NCBI RefSeq assembly: GCF_026151205.1
Contig: NC_087075.1
Coordinates: 12,818,303 to 12,882,302 of the forward strand
DNA: 64,000 bases
Source of the DNA: Bolinopsis microptera
Taxonomy: Eukaryota > Ctenophora > Tentaculata > Lobata > Bolinopsidae
Direction: 5' to 3'
Shown: piece by piece, positions 1-14,300 of the stretch
Layout of the letters: each line of letters begins with the position of its first letter
How positions within the stretch are numbered: the stretch's first letter is position 1
Program-made: the position numbers and the translations under genes
Notes under the pieces: model-generated
What the model was told of the DNA's origin: nothing
The model's database searches: none
What the model saw: only the letters and a program-made list of their open reading frames with translations

Positions 1-1127
1 CTTATTACTAGGATCTGATGATCACAATTGAAAACTTCTGATATGGGAATTGATATGATAAGAATTTTGAAAATTTAAATTAAATGCATTTCAGTGATAA
101 TTTATATTAAACAAAAATTGCGGTGGTTCTTGTAATTTTAATCTTTAATCCAATAGGTTAATAACTTCTTTTTCAGTTCACAGTTGGAATATGAGCAGAC
201 TACATGTGCCTGATAATCCTGATTCCTACGAAAAGGAGGTTTTAAATGGGATCGGAGCAACGTGTACACTGTACGTCTGTGTGGCAATGAAAATGTGGCA
301 ATTGTATAATTAAAAATTACTATTCGTAAAAATAAAAAGTTATTTATAAACAACAAGATTTTGTTCAAAATTTAAAACAAACTTTTGGGGATTCACTAGA
401 ATAGAAATTAATAAACGGTTTTGTCAATTTTTAGACCTTTTATTTATTTCACACAGTGTATGAGAATTTTAACAATTTTTAAATCTGCACTTTCTGGCTG
501 TATTATTTCATGGATTTGATCGTAATATAATTATATTTTGTATAACATAACTGTAAATAAAGCAGGTATTTGGAAGAGATGATAATATGCTTTTAAGTGT
601 TTATTATATTTTACTGCATTAAGATTGTTCCATATACAACTGCTTTTTACCGAGTGGAGTTATTCCCAGATTTTGATTTTGATTGCTTAAATTCTTTTAA
701 CTTTTTTACGTTCGAGTTAATAGGTTATTATTATTATGAATTTTGCTTGAAAGTTTGTAATTCTAAAATGTTGTATAAGCACTTAATTTATTAACGAAGA
801 ATTCAAATCTAACATAGCGTGTTTCCCTTCGTGTCTAAACGCAATATGTGCAATGATTCAATTCGACAGGACTGCACTCCATCTAATACCCTTTTGATCC
901 GCAAGGTGAACTTAAAATAACAGCTTTCCTTAAATGGACGACTACGTGACCTTCATTAAAATGTTGTCTAGATGGAAGGAGGATCGAGAAATTTTCAATT
1001 TTAACGCTCCCAGCTGGCCATGCGCGGCTCTTTCACACGTGCTAGATGACCATTTTGTGTAAAGAAAGTACAAATCGTCATCAATTTGTAAAGACGCGCA
1101 TCACATTGCGCGTGATGAGAGTATTTA
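1..1127. other. AT-rich non-coding DNA
   Basis: No ORF here has a recognisable family or codon structure. The sequence is AT-rich with scattered homopolymers and ends at a GC-rich hairpin. I see nothing that supports a gene. Confidence 0.5.
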
Positions 1128-1190
1128 TCTCAATCCGTCGACGATCGTTGCTCTGCTTCGCAGAGCAACGATCTCGACGGATTGATATCG
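1128..1190. repeat. Perfect GC-rich hairpin (palindrome)
   Basis: Two arms of about 28 bp, TCAATCCGTCGA / GATCGTTGCTCTGC and their complement, are separated by only a few bases. The arms differ by about one shifted base around the CGACG/CTCGA step. A weaker relative lies at 2262-2330, containing the GCGAGATGCACC and GGATTGACATCGT pieces. It looks like a small foldback element or the end of a MITE. Confidence 0.75.
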
Positions 1191-1199
1191 TCAATCAAA

Positions 1200-1660
1200 C
1201 TACTACTAGTATATGCTATGTAATGTATAGTATTAGGTAATGAGCCAAATTTGTACGTGGCACGCGTACTACTACTATATAGTCTACTGATGTGTATAAA
1301 ACATAAGTTTACTTTTACTTAGAATTTCTTGAATTACAGATACGTTAAAATACGTTAAATAAGTTAAGTTCTACAGCAATTAAATTTAATTTCAAATGTT
1401 TCCCTAAGCTAGTTAATTGCTCTAACCAGAGCCCTCTCGCTTGCAGTAGCGCGCGACCGCCGTGAAACAAGCGCGTCACGCAGTACGCGTAGGCACATGG
1501 CTATGTTGTATGTGAAGCTAGTTAAAGTATAATTTATTAATATTATTATTATGAAGTGAGCTGATTAGAGCTTATACCAGGCGCACTATAACCATTCACT
1601 ATAACTATAAGCTGCAGTAGTGAATGAAAATCTAGAGTCCGCCTAAACGAAACAATTGTC
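1200..1660 (+). repeat. Dispersed repeat, copy 1 (inverted copy at 61.4-61.6 kb)
   Basis: Several blocks recur as the reverse complement near 61430-61560: the stretch around GTGGCACGCGTACTACTA, the one around ACTGATGTGTAT, and AGTGAGCTGATT followed by a TAACTATAA/AGTGAATG block and a GTCCGCC motif. Order is conserved, so both are copies of one interspersed non-autonomous element. No coding capacity is visible. Confidence 0.6.
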
Positions 1661-3500
1661 ATACGTTGTTGGTTGTATGACCCGCCGCGCATGAGTGCGC
1701 GGCTCCCCCTGTATCGTCGAAACTCTACACTATAGTGAAGCGACAGTGGGGGTCACCACGTGATACAATCACTATCAGTAAAATTGTTTTTTCCCCGTTA
1801 ACCGGTTGTACGTATTTTAATGCAATGCGAAGTCTTGAGAATGTTAGGTTTATTTCTAGACCTGTGGTATTCAATTTTTAAGTAACAGAGGTCAAACTCA
1901 AAGAATATGTTATTTCCTTGGACTGAATTGGAAAATGAATATTATTTTTATCGTGTTGTTAACAACACAATAAGAATATAAAATTTATTTTATTTATATT
2001 TATAACATGTTATCAATATTTATAACATGTTATCAATATTTCGATGCACTCACATTTTACAGAATTTTGTTTGCAGAAACTTAATGTGGTGCTTAAGCTT
2101 AATTGCAACAAACGTTAAATTAGAGTCAGATGAGGAAATATCTGAGAAATTTTGCAGGAAGTTTAAATTTCTTCTAAATTTCTGTTAAATTGTAAAAAGT
2201 TGCAATTAATTAAAATGTTGTAGCGCGATGCACTACTGGGTCGCGCGCGCATCAAATAATGCTTCTCACAACCACGGTAGATCGGCGAGATGCACCACTG
2301 TGCCTCACCGAGCTGCGAAGGATTGACATCGTGAATCAAATTAAAATGTAATTAATTAACATCAATCACATGCTGTAAAAATATCTTTGGGTTGCGTTCG
2401 GGTCAATACCTAGTAGTAGTATTTAGTGAATTAGCTGAAGTTTATTGAATCTTTATTACCGAGTACACTGTACAGCTGCCTTCGGGTAGTTCTTCTTAAT
2501 CTATTACAATTGTAAATGAATGGGAAAAGCGAGCGACCGATTTCATTCTCGGTATCATTTTTTAATTGCATACGGTCATTCCAATTAATATCATTTCCTT
2601 TTGTTTGGGAAAGAGAGACACCGGCAGTGGTCCACTTTACCGGCCCTATTATGGGTTTTGGTCAAATATTTTCAATTCATTGTACGGTAAAAAAACGCAA
2701 CAGAAAATACCCGTAAGGCCCATGCTTTTATAGTTTAAGGTGATAAAAACTAGTCTGACGAACTTGATCCGAAAATTTGGGATGATGTCACGTTTGCAAA
2801 TTGTCACTGGGTTAAGAACTCTCTTGCTGCTCTCTAGTGCTGACCGCCAACCTGAACATGGTGTCGAAGTAAATCAGTCACTTGTACTCTAACCTTATTC
2901 AGGGATGTGATCTAGGTAAATAGTGTACCATTCTGTGGCCACTAATACGGTAACGACTGGGCTCCGCAATCAAGAACTGCTTGATTGTATTGTTTCGACA
3001 ACTAAAAAGTATATTCTCAATCACCGCTTCCAATATATAGATTGGAAAATATAGTATCCCACATACATCAATGAGCTCTGTATAGGCTCTCATAAAACAG
3101 ATCATCATAGCTAGCTTCTTTCAGAACAAAATACTTATTATACCTTGCTATTGTTGTAAATCAGCTATTTGTTGGATCTGCTATTATTGTTGGATCGTTG
3201 TTGATCCCGTCATTACTTTTTGCCGTCAATTCACGTACATGTAGACAGTCTCTAATCATATGGTTCAGGTTCCACCACATCCTTAACACATACACACAAC
3301 CATAACACTAGACTACTCCTTCAACAGGTGATTCAGACCCACCCCTATCCCCCACAATCCAGCACCCCTTGCCTCATCCAATAGACTCAAGTTACTCAAA
3401 GTGCAGACTGACCCATAAGCCCAACTCTCGATCCTGTAAAAACAACTACCCACCCCTCAGTTGATACCACCACTATTAGCAAGCTCCCTTTTCAGCTCTG
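1661..3500. other. Non-coding DNA with degenerate repeat pieces
   Basis: This stretch contains a short direct duplication (ATTTATAACATGTTATCA, twice near 2000-2038) and a decayed relative of the hairpin at 1128. I see no supportable gene; the short ORFs lack family similarity. Confidence 0.45.
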
Positions 3501-3644
3501 GACGATTCCAGTCTGAGATTGATTGCTAACTCAGAATTGCTACAATCAGCATAGGCGACGTCAGGAAGGTGTCTGCTTAAGTGCATCTATGAGACCGGAA
3601 ACGAAGCCTCAACTGAGTATGTTCGGCAACTTGGTCTTTAGTCT

Positions 3645-4170
3645 CCGAACAGTCTATGCAACGTCTAGCAACGTCCATGCAACAACAAAAACCTTCTATG
3701 CAACGTCTATGCAACTTCCCTGCAACAATGTAACACTCCTATCACACTCCCTGCACGGTCAGTCTATGCAAACGTCTATGCAACGTCTATGCAACGTCTA
3801 TGAAACTAACCGCTTAAGAGCCGGTTTATCCGGTTAGTATCCTGGCTAGTGACCGCTTCTCAGTGGCCGCTAGTAGCGCGGTTTGGAACCGGCTACAAGA
3901 AGTCCGCATAAGAGCCGGCTAGTGACCGGTTTAGAGTCGCCGGTTAGTATGACACTTGTGGGTTACTTCCGTTAGTAGCCGGTTATTAGCCGGCTAGTGA
4001 CCGTTTCTAGTGCCGGTCTAGTAGCCGTTTGGAAACCGAGGCTACTAGTAGGTCTGCTTAGAAGCTCAGGCTAATACCATCTAGTGACCGGTTTTAGTAG
4101 CCGTTAGTAGCCATTGGTGTTACTAAGCCGGTTATTTAGCCCGGTTTATAGCCTGGCGAGTGACCGCTTT
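3645..4170. repeat. Two adjacent degenerate minisatellites
   Basis: At 3650-3805 an 11-bp unit close to CAACGTCTATG repeats irregularly. At 3815-4170 a longer imperfect unit based on CCGGTTAGTAGCCGG and TAGTGACCGG repeats. The second array is unusually GC-rich for the window. Neither is coding. Confidence 0.7.
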
Positions 4171-5600
4171 ATCAAGTGATGTTCATAGTGGTGTAGTCCA
4201 GAATCTAACTCAGTGTATGTGATGAACAACGATCGGTCCCAATTCCTGGTATGTCACGGTATAGATGAAACAGGGTCCCCTGCTGAAACTCAGTCTTCAG
4301 TGCAACAGAAGGTTCTCCATCACACTGAAAGCTGTGAGCATACAGTTTAGCCGGAGTCTGCATCATCAGGCGACATCTAACACCAAGCCCATCAAGTTCG
4401 GTGTCGTACTGGAACCCTTGGGACAGTCCTTCCCAGGTGGAACGTGTTAAAGCCAACAATGTGTCCAGTGCAAATAGACCCTAAGCTCTGCATTGGTCAT
4501 AGCAACGTCATTTTAGTTTTGACAACATCTAACGAGTTGAAAATGTGCAGTCACCTGGTGAAATTACACCAGCTGGTTAAGACATTCTCCACCTGAAAAA
4601 TCCAGCAGATCCAAAACAGTGCCCTAAGCAAGTGTTTGTCACAGCAGTTTTACCGTCTAGACTCCGCTAAGTATGAATAAACACATTATGGCATCAACAG
4701 TCTTGGTTGAAGAAATGTTTAACTCGAGCTTTAACCAGACCTGTAAGGCACCTTGGTGTTTGTCTAACTTTTTAGACGGAAAGGGTTGCTTTGCTATGAA
4801 ACTCACGAGAAAGGGAGATGAAAACCATCTCGAGAGCTTGGTATTGCTAATTTGTGAGATGATCCTGAAACATTTGTGTGTATGATGATGGAGGAGACAG
4901 GAGAGAAGACAAAGAACAGGCCACCCGACCAGTGGGTGAGTTTAACCCACTGAAGTCTAACATTCTTATCATGATTATGAAACTTATTAAGAATGTGTGC
5001 GACCCCTGAAGTAAATATATTAATATTGGCCATCCCACTCTTGAATGTGAAAATTGCACAAAGTTGTTCATACTAAGGTGCTTCAGATCCGCGAAATTAC
5101 AAGCAAAAATGGTCTATGGATGTGCAGTGATTGCTGTAGTAACAATAGAATATAGGTATTTGCCCATTTCCCAATCAGCCAAGATCTAATAATCAGATAA
5201 TTCTATGATGACAAACAACCAGCAGATGTCACCATAATCTAAAGATCTGCTTTCAATACTTGAAGTCTGTAAGCGTTACACAAAAACAAGAACTATCAAA
5301 CTCTATCAGCAAACTTTTCTGAGAAAAAAAAAAAAATTCTAGCTTATCTCCCGCTCTGGTTTTGCAATATATATGGGTTGCCCAAAAGTAATTTTGCAGC
5401 TTTTTAATAGAACAAAGACCCTCCCGTGGTAATTTGATGTCCATTGGATTGCTGACCAACATCGATCCAAGCAACAAAAGGCTTATACCAAATCCCTCTC
5501 CTATACAACATGTTTGTCAAGTAACCATTCCCTGATAAGAAAAAAGGAACAGGAGTATCCTATAATGTCTCTGATCGCCTGAATGCTGTAGTAATCGGAA
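4171..5600. other. Non-coding DNA, nothing recognised
   Basis: Overlapping short ORFs on both strands are typical of noise. No domain, splice pattern or repeat is clear, apart from a short poly-A run near 5323. The 3' part may already belong to the decayed LINE that follows. Confidence 0.4.
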
Positions 5601-8420
5601 AATCTATCTCACTGTACAAAAAGATATGAGTGCTTATTGTTGAAATTACTCTTAGCTCGGTGAATAAAACTGACCTATGGAGGGTTGCTTATCGACCTCC
5701 AAATGGCTGTATTGAGACCTTTTTGTCAAACTTCTGTTAGGATATATATCTAAAGAAGTATTTCTGGTAAAAAAGTGTCCATATTCTGGCTGATTTTAAC
5801 TCTACCCCTCCCCCCCCTTCAAAGAACAAACCTCCAGCCAGCTATTTTTGATGACGACGTTACTTCGTACAAAATGAATCCTACTATATCACGATGCTAC
5901 CCACTTCCGACCTAACTGTAAAAACACAGTATTGAACAATAACCTCACATCATAGATATAAACATGTACATCTCTCCGGTGTATTGAATATAGGATTGGT
6001 GAGCCATGCCTTATCTTCACCTTCCACGTCAATTCCAACCGAAAACAGTACTGAAAAACTTAAACATGTTCCGCTACTATGATAATCAATTCCAAACATC
6101 ACTAATTTTGTTAAAGAAACTCTGAGGTGAAGGTGAATGACTTGACTACTCCCTCGGTAAACTTCAATGAGTTCTTTGGACTGCTTCAATGAAACACTTG
6201 ATAAACACTGAAAGCATGATGTACCAAAAGTTACCAAAAGTACTCCCAACTCACCGTGGATTACCGATGTAAATCATTGTCTCAGTTGAAAGAAAACATG
6301 AAACTCTGTAAGACAGGTCGAAGCACTGTAACAAAAAGAAACCCTGATGGTAATGACAGCTCTATAAAGTCCTTCAGTGACTACCGAAGAATGCTAAAAA
6401 TATTATCAAGGTCGCCAAACGATCGTACTACTGCAAAATAAATCCTAAAAAAATAAATAATACATCATAAAAAAACGTGGCAGAAATAATCAATGAGCTC
6501 AGGGGCAATAAAAAAGAACAAAACTAAGCCACCCTTATACATAAACAACGAACTATCATGAATCCTATAGACCCATAGCCAATGGATTCAAGCTCTTACT
6601 TTTTGTTTCTATTTGCCCCTAAGCTCAATGAAACACTTAGTACGGTGATTGGCCTCAGATTACAAATCTCCTATAAAAACAATCTATGTATTTTCCTTGT
6701 AAATGACTAATGGAAAAATCGTATGTTAGAGAGACAGTACACCGTAAAGAGATAACGGAAATACAAAAGGATTTGAAAAATGAAAGCAAGTGAATTCCTG
6801 TTAGTGTAATCAAAGATCATCCATGTAATTACACGATCCTTATCCGATACATCAAAATCTTAATGTCTATGCACGTTCCCCGAGCGTTCTAAAAGACTGT
6901 AGAATAACTCCTGAATTAAGAAGGGGAAACCCTGAAGAGATATAAAACTACCGCCCAATCACTACTCACTCATATTTGGTAAAATCTTTGAAAAGATCAT
7001 TTACTCAATAATATATTCGATTGCTAGCTCAATAGGTATAATATCTAAACACAAATTGGCTTCAGGCAGTCACACTCTACTTCACCATGCAGTTAATCAC
7101 GTCAGTAAACCTTATATACTGAATCTCTAAAACTTAAGCATCAAGTCTTAGGCATATTCATAGACCTTAGCAAAGCTTTTGATACAATAATCATGGTACA
7201 TTACTTGTCAATTTACAGGCTATGGATACGTGGGTGCAAATATCTTATAAAAAGTTAAACTTAACAAATAATCACAATATTACTGAATGTTTGTAGTGAG
7301 AAAACTGACGCCTTGAAATTACAGATTGAGTCCCCTCAGGTTCGATTCTTGGACCTCTCTTATTTCGTCCTATATATTAAATGATATCGCCAACCATACT
7401 CCAGTATGGATCATTTGTCACCTCGCTTGATTACACCAATATTATTATTTTTTTTTGGGTTTTGGGGGGGACTGGGAAATCTAAAAATGAGCATATATAT
7501 TCTTGGTAATTCTCTTGTTAGCTAGTTTATATTCCTACATGCTAAGCAAACAAACTCGCATGGTCAACTTGTCAAAATGCTAGTTTCAATCACTTTAAAC
7601 CAGCAACGTACCGCCCAGACAGACAATAATTCTGAATATACTCTACCCATTGAAAACTTTCCAATAAAACAAGTTGCAATCGCGAATTCTGAGGTCGTCA
7701 ATCATAAAAGCAAACCTGGGTAGAAACATATATAAAAACACATAGGCGATCTCCTCCGCCATGCAACATCAACTCTCTGCCGCCTACGCTGCTCCCTCCC
7801 CAGATTCTAACAACGGCCAGTTGTATTACACTCTATTTTAATCACACCTCTCCTGACTGTGTAATCACTGGTTTGGGGTAGGGCAAGCCAAAACTCGTAT
7901 AGATTCTGTATACCAAGCACAAAAATATAGACTCAGGGAACTGTTTTGGCGACAGGTGGCATACCAAATAAAATTAAGACCAGTACTTCGTGCTCGACCG
8001 ATTGGCAACCAAAAATCTGAACAAAAAATTTTTCTTGGAAAGAGCAACTAAACCATTGTTCAAGAACACGGAATACTTCCGTCCAAAACCTGTACACTTA
8101 CCATAGTTTTCCTTGAGCTCTATAAAATCATAATTCCTTGCACCGATTCCCTCCATGAAGTCTTTCACCTGCTCAAGTAAGTAAACCCACCCCTTATACT
8201 ACCAGCAGACCCCCCTGACAACTTCAATGCAGAACGACTCTTATTTGGGGAACGTAATTTTGCCTAAGCTTGCGGTATACGTGACTACTTACCCTAAGTG
8301 TGGCCTCCTAAGTCTAGGATGAAGCAATTCACTGCTCTTCAACCAGCAAACCATGCTGATCTGATTGGACAAACAAAGAGTTCGATGAGCTCTAATCTAA
8401 AATTTTGACATTAATCTAAA
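5600..8420 (+). mobile_element. Decayed non-LTR retrotransposon (LINE), plus strand
   Basis: Translated fragments carry the LINE order. An endonuclease piece near 5690-5820 reads YRPPNG...F and later ILADFN (APE-type family signature). A reverse-transcriptase palm piece near 7145-7185 reads IFIDLSKAFDTI. A further RT piece near 7365-7390 resembles YxNDIANHTP. Many stops and frame changes separate them, so no intact ORF remains. A long T/A-rich run (8600-8642) lies about 200 bp past the last coding-like stretch, but I cannot link it to the element. The 5' boundary is uncertain. The motif set fits the CR1/Jockey-like group; clade is not assignable by eye. Confidence 0.7.
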
Positions 8421-8579
8421 CCCTAGGGTCCACACATCCAAAAAGATTATCCTTGCAATTGAAAATTAGCTGGGTGTGCATTTTTCCCTTTAGTCTTACT
8501 AACGTGGGTGAGCGCAGTGTATTATAAAGTGATTTTATTAACAGATTTATTATAGACTTAGGATTATGCTTTTTAATAT

Positions 8580-8645
8580 ATAACATTGATATAAGATATT
8601 TTTTTTTTTTTTTTTATTTTTTTTTTTTTTTTTTTTTTTTTTATT
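8580..8645. repeat. Poly-T tract with two A interruptions
   Basis: An almost pure T run of about 60 bases. It could be a retrotransposed tail on the minus strand or simple slippage. Confidence 0.8.
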
Positions 8646-10830
8646 TCTGATAGGTACTTAATAAAGTTGATGAATTTCCCCCTAATAAAAATTTTAAACC
8701 CATTTAGTGAAAATTGATAACCGAGATCTGATATTTAGATACATATTATAACCAACCATTGCTTATATTCCTAGCCTTGTAAACAAAGATTCAAATCATC
8801 TTAAATGCGTTCTTCATGTCCTAAAACTAAAACATCATCCTATTAAGAGTAAAGCCAGTTGTTACCACAAGCTTTATACCGTTCCCTCTCAAAAACATGC
8901 CTCACCTCCATCAAAACAATTTTAGTTTTCAGTCTTCTATTTTCCAAAAATCTTACCGAGCAAGTGTTCTGGTGCTCACAAAGCCCCTAAGCCCGTGCAC
9001 CTTTGCCCCGCTAGCCTGCCATCCTTTGACAAACTCCAATAGCAAAGATCAACTAGGTCATTTTTACAAAATGAGCACTATACAATTTTAATTGTTTTAA
9101 ATATTTGACTTGTAAAATGAGCTAAAACATGATTTATTAGTTCATTGATTTATTAGTTTCATTGACTCACGGTCTGTAGTCTGTTTCTTTTGAACTCAGT
9201 TAAAATGGGGTCTTGATTTCTTCTGTCTCTGTTGTACAGTAATCCCCTCCTCTCTTCTTGTTGACTCCCATAGAAGTTGATCTCTTGCTTCCTCTAGATA
9301 ACAACGGTCTAATCTGAATCTTGGAAGGTCAGATTGATATAAAGGGGTTTTAGTTAACATGTGAAATCAGTTAATCTCAACAGTGCTTTTGTTTGAGTCA
9401 CTCATAGTTGTTATTAGTACATGAAGAATTAGCGATGCTCAGCATGTCACTTTCACTGAGCTGCGCTCCTTCAATAATTAGATATGAAAAAAATAAATCT
9501 GGAATTCCAGTCCACCAGTTTTCATGTTTAGCAAACCTTGCTTTCGTAAAAGTGAATATAACCTTCTTACATAGTTTGTGATCTTACAGCGTCTAATCGG
9601 TAAATTGATCAAATTGGCCCATAAGATCATTGTCGCTTTCATAATACAGTCCAATTTTTTAATGAATTACAGCTACGCTAGTGTCTGCTTCATCAATTAG
9701 TAATCTGACGCCTTGTCATTAGCCATGTCATTATAAGTTAAAGACACCCTTTTTCTTAGTGATCATCCCAGTTCACAACTGTCACCCCACAGGTGACTAG
9801 CTTCTTCCATTTGCTGTACTCACTGGCCTTACCCCACTTTTTTTTTTTTTTTTTTTTAAACAAATTTTAATTTAATACCCACGATATCAATTACATAATG
9901 AAGTTCAAATATTTTAAGTCAAATAACCATTTCACACAAAAGTGTTAATTATAATAAAATAATTTTGTGATAAGATTAATAAATTAATTTACAACACAAA
10001 AATTGAACAAAATATACACAAATTTTTACCTAGAGCAACACTGGTTCAGCGCGCGGTTTGAAACGAAAAGTGTGATTAGATTTACTAACTACATGGACAG
10101 CGTACATGAAGAAAAAATTACTTCCTGAATCTTTTAATACTAGACACATTTAATTCGATGTTGTTCAATAGATTAGCCTACAAAAATGTTCAAAATATTA
10201 GGAGTGTAAAGGACACAATTTCTAGAAGTGCTTCTTGAGCCTTGACTACAAGAACATTTTGCGAGTTTCTCCAGACGGCTTTGTATATCGGATGCGGTTA
10301 TTTACTTGTATGCACAAGCCAGGCCAACATTTATGTTTTTGTGTCATGCCGTGCTACCAAGTGTTGCAGAGTATTATAAACACTAAACAATTATACAGTA
10401 TACACATTTTCGAAATACAAGTATCAAGCAGAGTCCGATCACTGCAGAAACGTCCCAGACACCACAGTTCAGCCGCCAAGTACCGTTTTAAGTGAACACA
10501 CGAACACGAGTTTAGGTGTCATTTTGTAAATCACTTTATGGATAATTAATTTCAGTATTGTTGACATGAAAATTACAGTCACACCACCTATAGCGTAATG
10601 TCATGGTCTGATTATCGGGCCAAGAATAAACCGTAATCGGCGCGCTTAAGAACCCGCGCCAAATGTTGAGGTATGGTAGTACTAGCGGGTCGCGCTTTTA
10701 ACATTTATTACGTATAGCGCCGCACATGAAACGCAATCTTTAAGTAAATAATTATTTGTTTACATAAATTATTCCACGTTTTATCAAATAATCTAGCATG
10801 GTCCCAAAACTGTTAAAAGTTGTCATTATG
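8646..10830. other. Non-coding DNA, nothing recognised
   Basis: AT-rich sequence with a second T-run at about 9838-9858 and a short GC-rich patch at 10600-10730. The 86-aa ORF at 10235-10495 has no domain or splice context that I recognise, so I do not call a gene. Confidence 0.4.
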
Positions 10831-10839
10831 CCACTCTTA

Positions 10840-13800
10840 TCAACCTGCCTTGGGCATCTATGAAGAGATCGAGTTTAGGCCTAGATTTATGAGTTACAGG
10901 ATGTTTTCAACTAAAGTCAGGTTATTCTGTGGATTGGAGTCCTTGAAGTGATTCCAAAGCCAAGAAGATTTAGAAATAAAGTTATGGCTTGTGTTGGTTG
11001 TATTAACGTTGACAACCCTCAGTTCAGACAATTTAAGTAAAGAGAGAGAGATATGGTACCCCTAAAATCACTATTTTAAAAGTTCAGTTATAGTACTAAG
11101 TTTGTAAAGATTATGAACAGTAAGGATTTTAATTGACTGTTAAATAAATGGTATGGTAGATTCCTTGAATAGAATTCAGCTCTAATTTACTGACAACATA
11201 AGGGTCTAACAAGTTATTAATGACTACGATTTAGAGCGGACTACACTTTGCACAAGGTTTAATACGAGGATAAACAGAGTTTATTAACATTAGACTCATA
11301 TATAGACCCAGTATTTTACATTGAATAGGTCTAGACAGCACAATGTTGTTGAATTTGTTTTGTAATGGAGTTTGCATCTCCAAAAATTAATCTAATAATT
11401 CTTCCTGTTTAAGAATCGGGTTTGATAACTTGGTAGAAGACACCACCCCATACTGAGAATGGCGAACGTAAGGTGTGATTCAAATAGTGTGTGGTATATC
11501 TGCTTGGCAGTTTTATAGGTAGACAGTTTTTTATGCGGTAAATTACACCAACTACACTCTAAGTTTCTATTTTAGTGATTCGATGTAGGTTTCCATTCAG
11601 GTTAACATCAATCAGCACACCTAAAAACTTAGTTGTTTAATACACGTATTATTCAGGAGCCGTCTATGGAGATATTTAAATCACGGGTGTACTGCAAAGT
11701 AGACGATTCATTTACACGTTTTTGTTTATTGGGAAAATACATATAACAGCTCTCTTTAGCGTTAATAATGTAGTAATTACATTACATGTATCTAGAAATA
11801 TACGAAAGAATATCGTTAGCTACATCATAAACGTCCTTTTTTCGATTCTGCAGAAACGAATAGGTTAGTGGGTCGTCAGGCAAATAAGATACACTTGCCT
11901 TAATAAGATACTTGCAATAGGTCAATTATATCAAGGAGGAATAGTAAGGACCTAGAACAGAGCCTTGGAACTCCCCACTCAACAGGAAGTTATCGAGTTT
12001 TCATTTAAGACGTGAACATATTGCTCCGGTTTTGACCAGGTAACTTTTTTAACAAATTCATGCGTTGCCCCTAATTCTCGTATTATTTTAATTGAAAAAA
12101 GCTTCTCGTGAGATATCGTGTCGAAAGCCTTATTGAAATCGATGTAAAATGCCAAGGAACCTCGTTTTTCCTGTCTTTTAAGTGTGATTCGAATATGGCT
12201 AACAGATAAGTTCAGTGCGTGGCTGTTGAGTGACCCTTTCTAAAATCCAAATTGATTCTCATTTATGATTCTTAGCAATTAGGAAGCTGTACAAATAACG
12301 CTTTATAAATAAGTTAATCTCTAAAATTTTTTTCCAATACTGGTAAGGTTGTATATTGCCCTATAGTTTTCAAATATTCCAGATTACCTTTTTTATAAAT
12401 GGACTTATCTTTCCTAATTTAAGTTCATCTGGTAATATCCCCTGTGCAATCAATGGAGTTAAAGTGCTTGGCTAAAAAGGAGATATAATTCTAGCAGACT
12501 TTTTTATAACGAGAAATTGTGAATGTCCACTAGATTTACCATTTGTGAACTTCATTAATAATATCTGATAATTTCATACTGTGTAACAATCACTTAGATA
12601 TATCTTGACTCACAGGTTTTAGGTAAGTAAGATTGAGAATGAGGGAAATGCATCCAGGTTAATATAATTTCAAATAATTTTTCATTTAGTTTGGATTCAA
12701 CGACTTGAAAGATATTATTGATTTCATTAGCAATCACCTCGATTTATATTTTTTGATCGTTAAGGATAACAAGGCTTATTTCACGCCCTGGATTTTCCAC
12801 GAATAGTGGTTTAAGATTTCCCACTTTTTCTTACTATCACCAGAGCATCAGTTAATTACCAGCATAATGATTCTTCTTTGACACGTCAATAAGTAACCCT
12901 TGAGATGCTTCCTTAATCCTTTATTCAAGGTATCTTTTTTGCTTATATTCATAACAAGTGAGGCAATTACACATCCTCTCGTTAAATAATATTATTATTA
13001 GGTTAGCAATAACAATTTTTCTTCTGAGACTTTTTTCCACAAATCATAGATGCAGTCTTTCGTTTCGAATTGAGTAACAATAACCACTAGTAATCCATGG
13101 TGTTCAAAGCGGTTTACTTTATATAATTTCGGTTGTCAAGTTTGAAGCCTCTTCTAGGTGCCTTCTGAAAATTAGTGCAGAAACTACTGCGTTATTCAGG
13201 AGATTGGTATGTTGTTCCTTATCAATTTAATGTAGAAAGGCTTCAAATTGAGAAGTGCTATAGTCCGAATATTGGTGCGTGTTTTAAGTTTAGGTATCAT
13301 CAGCTACAAAATTAATGACAACCTATTATTTGAAAGATGCAATTGTGATGAGAAACATTGAGTTGCAAACGTTCCTGTAAACAACGGCTTTCGATTTCCA
13401 TTAGTGAAAATATTATCAATACAGGATGGTTTACATTCAGGCTTTCCGTGTGTTTGGAAAGATATCGTTGGTGAGAAACTAATCCGAGCATTATGTTATT
13501 CTAATTACGTTGTGTGGCATCTTCCATTGCACGTTATGGAGTTAAATATTAAACATCACCAATACCACTACAATTAAACTTTGGGAGTTTACCCATAATT
13601 ACTTTTAGCTCAGCGAGAAACTCGTCAATGTCTCACTAGGTGGTCTATAGATTACTCCTAACGTTTATAGTTTTTAGATTCTGTATGAATATCACAAAGA
13701 GCTTTCAAAATTACTGTGACGTTTGATACATCTAACATTAACGACTGCATAAAGCATTGTGAACATAAACTGCAACGCCCGTATTCCTTCGATTTGTTAT

Positions 13801-14300
13801 GCAAGTTGTAGTCGGTAGAAACTTATTGAATCCATAATAGGGTAAACGAACTCACTTCTGGTCTAATATTGGTTCCGCAAGCCTAATAGGGGAAATTAGT
13901 TTTGAGGCACTACTAAATTCAGATATGAGATGGTCGAGAGTTCTTTTTATTGCCGTCGATATTCAGGAAGAAAGAGCCGCCGATTTTATGAAGATCGCAC
14001 TAAGTCGGTTATTATAAATTTGTTGGTGGAGTAAGCTTACAATATTCTAGAACAAGTTCATTTTTCAGAATCAAGGGGTCGGTGTTATTGGTTAAATCGT
14101 CGACTTACTAAAATACATATCTTTAATACGGTTGTACTTTTAAGGATTAGCGCTTTGCACTGACTACAAAAGTAAATAGATTGATCACGGTTCTTCAGAT
14201 TTTTATGAAACATTTTTCATGTATAATGACAAATGTGCCATTTAAAACATTCACAAATTATTTGACCTATAAACATAAGCTCTTAAGGCAGTGACTGCAT
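10840..14300 (-). mobile_element. Decayed non-LTR retrotransposon (LINE), minus strand
   Basis: Read on the minus strand, an endonuclease-end motif (PSCIDNIFTN) lies near 13445-13390. The RT palm motif YIDFNKAFDTISHEKLF lies near 12150-12100. A block resembling GVPQGSVLGP is near 11970-11930, a degenerate active-site YxxDDP near 11885-11870, and a KFLGVLID motif near 11630-11600. The order endonuclease, palm, active site, thumb is correct for a LINE of the CR1/Jockey type. Stops and frame changes are frequent, so the copy is old and inactive. Neither end is defined; no target-site duplication was found. Confidence 0.75.

Noticed and set aside
3523-3837. 104-aa plus ORF
   Set aside because: Consists largely of the CAACGTCTATG array; no domain.
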